Position numbers and translations under genes: made by a program. DNA of 64,000 nt from Epichloe hybrida (Eukaryota; Ascomycota; Sordariomycetes; Hypocreales; Clavicipitaceae), in contig JAFEKR010000084.1 in NCBI GenBank assembly GCA_019022495.1, positions 1 through 64,000 on the forward strand, in the 5' to 3' direction. Below are positions 58,282 through 64,000 of this stretch, piece after piece. The notes beneath the pieces are model-generated. The model made no database searches. It saw only the letters and a list, made by a program, of their open reading frames with translations, and had not been told where the DNA came from. Positions within the stretch are counted from its first letter, which is position 1. Each line of letters starts with the position of its first letter.

Positions 58282-59911
58282 TCAATCAACCAACTCTGCA
58301 GACTCTGGAGACTCTGGAGACTCTGGAGACTCTGGAGACCCTGGCTCTCTCCAATGATCAACCCAATGGATTTTTGCCACAGCCTCTTCAGCTGACATAC
58401 GGTTCTCTGGTTCATGTTGCATCAAACCTTCCATCACACTTAAAAGACAACGCAAAGCCTCATAATCCTCTTCGGTTTGGCTGAGAGGGACGAATGCGTC
58501 ATTGGCTATCATGAATGTTAGTCGGGTGGCTGGGAGAGAAGTACGATGGGGTAAAACATCTCCAGAGAGCACAAGGGCAGAGTGAACACAAGGAAATGAA
58601 TACAGCAAGAACTAACGCAGAGGACGGAACTTCGGGTTTTCCTTGACCATCTGCAGCCACTGCTCGTGCCACTTTGGGGGCAATGGCCCTATAACCTGAA
58701 TCTGTTTTTGAATCTCTTCCTCTTTACCAGAGGGAAATCCAAACGGTTCTTTCTGATAAAACAAGGTATGAATCTGCAGGCATGAAATGCGACACAGTCA
58801 GTGATAAGACAGAGCTGCTGGCAGCGGCAGACTTACCACGCAACCCGCTCTCCATAGATCGTGCCGATAATCGAAGGAACCGATAAAAAAAGTTTCTGGG
58901 GATCTCAGGTCTAGAGGTTGGGCGATCTGGGATCGGGTCTCGTTTATAGGAAAAAATTCTCCCCAATCTATCAAGCGAATGTCTTCATCTGGGCAATCAA
59001 ACCACCCCGGCCAACTGGCAGTCTCTACAAGATGTTTCGGGAGATTTTCTGGCAATGGATCAGCTCCCATATAGTCTGCAATAAGAGGCTCACCCCCAAC
59101 GGCCTCCAAGATGTAGTTCTCATCCTCATTCTCAAGTATGCTTTGGCAGGTGAACGCGGTATTGCCTGGAGATATATCTGCTGAAAATTAACAGATGGAC
59201 AGAAGGATGTATTTAGTTGAGGTCATACGCTATTTGGTCATACCTCCATGCACAATTCCGGATTTATGCATAGCATCAATGCTTTCCAAGAGTTGCTTGG
59301 AAGCTCTGAGAATGGTATCAGGCCGAAAGGTTTCTTGCTCCTCCATCTTATTGTAAAGCATGATCATCGACGAAACTGCGGGCCCTAGTAGTTCGGTAAC
59401 AAGACATGTATGAGTTCCGTTTGGCCCCAGATGTTGAAAAGTTTCTAGGAGTTGAACAAAGTATTTCGGGCTTAATGGCGTGCTAGAGACATGCTTGTGT
59501 TCTAAAGCCATGAAGGCTTTGATATCTGGATCTTCGTCAAGGGAGCTTGTTGAAGCACTGGCCTGCTTGATCTTCAGAGAGACCCATTGCCTGCCATGGA
59601 TTAGCCTGGTGGAATCAGAATGGCTTGGGATGCGGGGTTGTTGAGAAAAGGAAATTTTCATACATCCGGTGGGTATCTCTCGCCAGCCATACTGTTGAAT
59701 AGCCCCCGTATCCGAGTTTGTATCGGATCGTATACCTGCCGTTGTGAAATGTATCGCCAAGTGCTACTGGGTGAAAGCCCCCTTGTACATAGCGCTCAAG
59801 TGGTTCGTGGGGTTGAGCGATACTGGCACGACTGTATTTATCCTCCCAAGAGTAGCCTCCTGGATTTCGTGGTCGAGCCGTCGGTTTAAAGTGGTGGACA
59901 TCTGGAAGCAT
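58282..59911 (-). CDS. SRPK-like protein kinase, diverged
   Basis: Five exons encode 439 aa: 59911-59664, 59590-59244, 59180-58837, 58773-58617 and 58505-58282. All borders are GT..AG and the frame closes. A glycine loop lies at 66-74 (LGYGGYSTV), the ATP lysine is K89 (VSLKIK), and VTELLGPAV is typical of SR-protein kinases. The catalytic loop is HGADISPGN (D200, N205), and DFG is replaced by DWG (D270). About 65 residues separate the loop from DWG, matching the spacer of SRPKs. The C-terminus ends in a Ser-Pro-Glu repeat encoded by a 9-bp tandem repeat. Key acid residues remain, so activity is possible. Many fungi carry expanded, fast-changing sets of such kinases. Confidence 0.75.
58300..58345 (+). 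repeat. 9-bp tandem repeat (GGAGACTCT)
   Basis: About five units inside the last exon of the kinase gene; on the minus strand they encode repeated Pro-Glu-Ser. Slippage could vary the length without breaking the frame. Confidence 0.85.
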
Positions 59912-60770
59912 GGTGACGTAGAAGAGACTGGCAGCCTATGGACTTGAAAAGGGCAGAAGGGGCTATTTTAACTTGTGGCGAAATTGCAGCCAGCGGGAAC
60001 AGCACTTGTTGCCATTGGTCTTGGCTTGTCTGCTGGTTCCACAAGGTTCCCCAACTCCTACACCCATGATTGGTGTGGGCCAGTTTTGAAGTCCGCCGTC
60101 CGGTGTCTGAAACTGTGGTGGGCGGACTTTTAACAGGCGCTCTCTAGCGACGAACGCCACGGATTAGATTGCACACTGTTGAGTTGATGTCATCATAAAC
60201 ATGAATATGGGGGCCCAATTGTATGTAAAGCCCGATGGTAGATCGGCTTGCGCTCTCGCCCTCCGTTCCAGACTAGCAAGCCGGTGACCGCCCAGGAAGT
60301 CACTTTCTCTTTTTTTTTTCCCTGAGCCCTTTTACACCCATCAACAAACACCCCATGTCGGAGTCGCCGCTTCAGCTGCCGTAGGTAGGCCTTGAACACT
60401 TGGAGAACAGACCCCAAGCAAGTCCGCTCTGGACAATGCTAAAACAAGAAAAGACGTAGCAAATCAAGGGAACAAATAGTAAAGAGCAGAAGCCGGATGA
60501 CGGGAACTCATGAATTCATAGAGATAAAGGCTAAGAGCTTCAGATAGTATATGCGCCACAGGGTTATATTTGTCCCCTTGGGGTTCTCCGCCAGGTGTAA
60601 CGACTGAACAAAGAGCAAATAAAGTGATCCAACAAGTTCCAGATGCATCATCCCCCTATCCCTGAAGCCTGGCGCACATAGGCCCAATGGTATGGGCATA
60701 TGAAACTGAGTAGCTGAAAGTCTCCCATTGGCTCCTTGAGCCAATACCATCATAAGAGTTTGGGGATAAG
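59912..60770. other. Intergenic region
   Basis: It lies upstream of the kinase gene and downstream of the Ser/Lys/Gly-repeat gene, both on the minus strand. No gene is seen. Confidence 0.5.
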
Positions 60771-61759
60771 TTATCCTCGTGAATGTCTTGAGCGCGATAA
60801 ACTGATAGATGCACTCTCTCCTGCCGTAATTTCACACGTCAAGTCTAGGTGCATACACTCTGCAGGTAGGGGATCAATTGGCGGCATTCTCGGTTCAATG
60901 CCCGTTTCGTGGATATTTCCGCTGGTGTGTTCCAAAGTCGAACCACTATTAGAGGTATGACGCTTGGATGAGGAGCCCTCAGAAGAGGTAACCTTAGATG
61001 AACTGCCTTTAGCGGAAGTGCCCTTAGACGAACTGCCTTTAGACGAGCCTCCCTTGGACGAACGACTGTTGGCACCAGCACCACCTCCTGGAGCGTCTTT
61101 TTTATTCCCTTTGCTGGATCGACCTGCGCGTCTCTTATTTCTCAGCCTGGTAAGATCTGTTTTGGTTTCAGCTTTATCGTAGAAGACAGATAGTTCTGGC
61201 TGGTCTGGCCGGAAGTGATACAAATGAGAGATTCATCTTGCGCAAACAAGCTATCATTCGTGAGCTGGATGCCAAAGTGTGGTACGCCAAGGTTGCTGTA
61301 GGGGTCGCTTTTGGTGGTTGACTTATGAAGCGCGGTACTGCGAAGACCTAATCAGCAAAGACAGGGGAGAAAGAGATATGACATGGAAGATGCGTAATAG
61401 AAAACCGCCACAAGATGAACCGACCTAGCATAAAGAATAAAACCAGCGGGCACGGAAGGTGCGTATGATACTCACATGACAATGGCCCTAGTGAATTCGA
61501 CAACTTCACCGGCACGGTTAGGGAAAGAGTTATTATGTTGCATTATGAGACCAAGAAATATGTCCACGTCATCCGAGTGGGATCCAAACCTCCCAGTCAT
61601 ATCCTGAATTTGAATTAAGGGATGGAACAAGTCATCACTTCCGAAAAAGTATGGTGTTCCATCTCCACGTTCCTGATAGTAGTATCTATCTTCGGCCAAT
61701 ACCATTTGAGGGTGGGCTCGGTGGCCGGAGCTGCTGGTCCCACTTCTTCTACTTGGCAT
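60771..61759 (-). CDS. Hypothetical protein with Ser/Lys/Gly repeats
   Basis: A three-exon model, 61759-61476, 61337-61222 and 61156-60771, encodes 261 aa and closes in frame. Donors are GTGAGT and GTATCA; acceptors are CGCAG and AACAG. The N-terminal 95 residues look globular (YYYQERGDGTPYFF, FLGLIMQHNN), and the second exon adds YSNLGVPHFGIQL. The third exon has a basic NKRR patch and a run of short SSKG-type repeats (about 155-190), followed by a more acidic tail. I recognise no family. The second donor is weak, and a shorter product ending near 61150 is possible if that intron is retained. Treat the model as tentative. Confidence 0.45.
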
Positions 61760-62519
61760 TTCTGTCTCGAGCCTGGGAGTTGCACAGGATCCGTCAACAG
61801 GCAGATAATCGGATATAATGGTATGAAACGTTCAGATAGAAGTGAAAAGGTTATATAAAATGACAGGCAAGGCTGGTGATACTGAAGGGAGAAGAAGAGG
61901 CTTTTTAACTCATAGAATGTCTCTATTATCATCTGTCGCGACCGAAATATGGCCCTCGAAGGCTTCTGAACGTGACGTTAACCGCCCGTACTACATCGTT
62001 TCGTTGGATATAACAATAGCTCTCTTGATGAAACGTGGACAGTGAACCCAAAAATAAACATAACCTGCTCATCTGGCCAATAGACTGCATGACACGTGTC
62101 AACGTCCATAGTTTGCTAATTGTGTCCCGATCGTTAATTTGATATTCGTTTAGTTCTGTTAGGTGGAGAAATGGCTTAGCTAATCATGAAAGTAATAATT
62201 ATAAAACCTGTCTACATAGCTTAGATAGTAATTAACTATTATTATTACCTTAATCTAATAGAGTACTATTATATAGTAATAAGACTAAGACCTTTATATA
62301 TTATTACTATCTTAGAATAGACTTAAAATTATCTAATATAATTAATTATCTCTAAGAATATAAAAGAGTTAAGGCTAATACTAAATAAATAAGAGATAAT
62401 TAAATAAAGATAATATAAAGAGTAATGCTTTATATAGAATTACTAGAGTATAGCTAAGGTTAGAAATAAAATAATAAATATATCCTAGGAGTTATAGTTA
62501 CCTAATAATAAAGGATAAG
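61760..62519. other. Transition into RIP-like AT-rich DNA
   Basis: To about 62150 the composition is normal, with no supported gene. Beyond it the sequence is TA-rich and without frames. Confidence 0.55.
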
Positions 62520-62789
62520 TGTCACGGCTTGCACCGAAAGGTTAAGAACGAAGTGATAGCTAAGACTATCGCAGTCGCTGCTAGATAAATACTAGCTAGG
62601 GGCGAGTGCGTAAAGGTTTTAATCTCTAACCTAGCACTAATAATATGCGTAGTCTTTAATAAATACCTTGCTTTATAAGCACGTGGCTATCTTATAGCTA
62701 GCTATTCTCTTTGTTATTTACATAGCCTAAAGGTTCTCTAAAGACTCGCTTTAATGAATATCCTATCTTTAACCTCTGCGCTCCTGACA
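62520..62789. repeat. Solo LTR
   Basis: The repeat is 270 bp, starts TGTCACGG and ends TGACA (5-bp inverted ends TGTCA/TGACA). It is flanked on both sides by ATAAG (62515-62519 and 62790-62794), so it stands alone after LTR-LTR recombination. The same repeat recurs at 63671-63940. It is moderately RIP-mutated. Confidence 0.85.
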
Positions 62790-63670
62790 ATAAGAGATAA
62801 GGTCTAATCTTAACTATAGCTAGAAATAGCTTTAATTATTAAAGCTATAATTACTAAGGACTATAGGACTTAAGTAATAAGTTTAAGAACTATAAGGCTT
62901 AGATATACTAGCTAGGAGACTAATAAAGAAAATAACTTTATATTTAATAAGAGATAGAATCTTAAATAATACTTAAACTAGAGGTTCTAAACCTTAGGAG
63001 AAACAATTAAATTAATAAATAAATAAGACTAAAATAAGCTTAGATTATAGAGATTAGTAAGAGGGAATAATTAATTAGTTACTTATAGTAATTAATTAGT
63101 AAAATACTATTTAATATAGTTAGTAATATAGGAAGCTTAGTTTACGCTAGATATATTAAGATAAAAGAACACTTTAAACTAATTTAAGGAACTAGAGATA
63201 TTAGGTTTAAACCTAAAAAACTATTGCTAGAACTTAATATTTTTAGACTTAGTAAAACACTATTATTCCCTATAGAAAGGATTAGATACTAATTGAAAAT
63301 AAATAAGCCTAGATAAAAAAATTACTTTCTAACTTTTTAGGACTTATAGAATTACGCTTAAGGCTAAGAAATAAGACCTAGTAAATAGTATTTAATAGAT
63401 ATAGCTATAAGGCTATATATACTTTAACTCTTATATAAATAAAGTATTAGATTAACTATTTTATAACTATATTTATTCTTATAAAATAATAACTAATTAC
63501 TAAACTTAAATAATAAGCTTACGCTATAATAATCTATAGTATTATAGTAGGAAAAGGCACTAGTATAAAAATACATAATATAGCTAAATAATAAGGTTAA
63601 ACCTTATAAGTTTAAGTAAGCTTTAACTTACCTCTTTAATTTAAAAACTATAGTTTACTAAGATAATTAC
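62790..63670. other. RIP-degraded AT-rich DNA between LTR copies
   Basis: It is extremely TA-rich with no frame. Because the left LTR has its own target duplication, this is flanking repeat DNA and not the interior of one element. Confidence 0.6.
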
Positions 63671-63940
63671 TGTCACGGCTTGCACTAAAAGGTTATAAAC
63701 GAAGTGATAGCTAAGACTATCGCAGTTATTGCTAGATAGATACTAGCTAGGGGCAGGTGCGTAAAGGTTTTAATCTCTAACCTAGCACTAATAATATATA
63801 TAATCTTTAATAAATACCTTACTCTATAAGCATATAGCTATCTTATAGCTAGCTAGCCTCTTTATTATTTATATAGCCTAAAGGTTTTCTAAAGACTTAC
63901 TTTAATAAATATTTTATCTTTAACCTTTACACTTCTAATA
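63671..63940 (-). repeat. Second copy of the 270-bp LTR, element truncated by window end
   Basis: It has the same length and start (TGTCACGG) as 62520-62789, with many C-to-T and G-to-A differences, and ends TAATA where the other copy ends TGACA. Directly after it the minus strand reads GGGAGGTGTTA, a possible polypurine tract. This would make it the 3' LTR of a minus-strand element extending past 64000. No ATAAG duplication flanks this copy. Confidence 0.75.
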
Positions 63941-64000
63941 TAACACCTCCCTTATATATAATTAACCTTAATTATAAAATAAGCTACTTACTTAAGGCAT

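Noticed and set aside
62520..63940. One short element bounded by the two 270-bp LTRs
   Set aside because: The left LTR has its own ATAAG duplication on both sides, while the outer flanks of the pair do not match.

Overview
The window is nuclear DNA of a filamentous ascomycete. The genes carry short introns (about 55-150 bp) with GT..AG borders and internal CTAAC/CTGAC-type branch sites. The products are fungal families (NST1, Rho2, mL40, a SidC-type ferrichrome synthetase, an I78 inhibitor). Both ends are extremely A+T-rich, TA-rich repeat DNA of the kind left by repeat-induced point mutation (RIP). A Sordariomycete, most likely a hypocrealean fungus, is an inference and not proven by the sequence.

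Layout. 1-9030 is repeat DNA. A RIP-degraded Ty1/Copia element (633-8600, minus orientation) has paired 260-bp LTRs, a 5-bp target duplication, a primer-binding site, a polypurine tract and a recognisable reverse-transcriptase remnant. It carries a palindrome-rich, non-AT-rich insert (about 5152-5887) and sits between two inverted-repeat arms (226-371 and 8930-9027). 9.4-31.9 kb holds mostly housekeeping or hypothetical genes: a secreted DUF7907-like protein, a disordered AT-hook-like protein, an RRM protein, an acidic two-exon protein, mitoribosomal mL40, Rho2 (with a 6-nt microexon), NST1, a single-pass membrane protein, an I78 peptidase inhibitor and the PUA-domain factor Tma20. 32.1-35.0 kb has a nucleotidyltransferase-like protein and an ACC deaminase, both on the minus strand.

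35.85-55.4 kb is the metabolic centrepiece. An intron-free 4690-aa NRPS has the layout A-T-C-A-T-C-A-T-C-T-C-T-C, the ferrichrome/ferricrocin synthetase (SidC/NPS1-like) architecture. It is divergently transcribed from a 1347-aa full ABC transporter. Their shared 1.3-kb promoter has two exact copies and one near copy of ATCWGATAA, the iron-responsive GATA (SreA/Urbs1-type) consensus. I read this as an iron-repressed hydroxamate siderophore synthesis and transport pair. The ornithine N5-hydroxylase and acyltransferase it would need are not in the window.

56.2-61.8 kb is lower-confidence accessory DNA: a small secreted protein, a diverged SRPK-like kinase, and a Ser/Lys/Gly-repeat protein. 62.1-64 kb is again RIP-degraded and holds a solo LTR (62520-62789, TSD ATAAG) and a second copy of the same LTR (63671-63940) whose element runs off the window.

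Exon borders were placed by eye from splice consensus and frame. All multi-exon models given here close in frame, but transcripts would be needed to confirm them.
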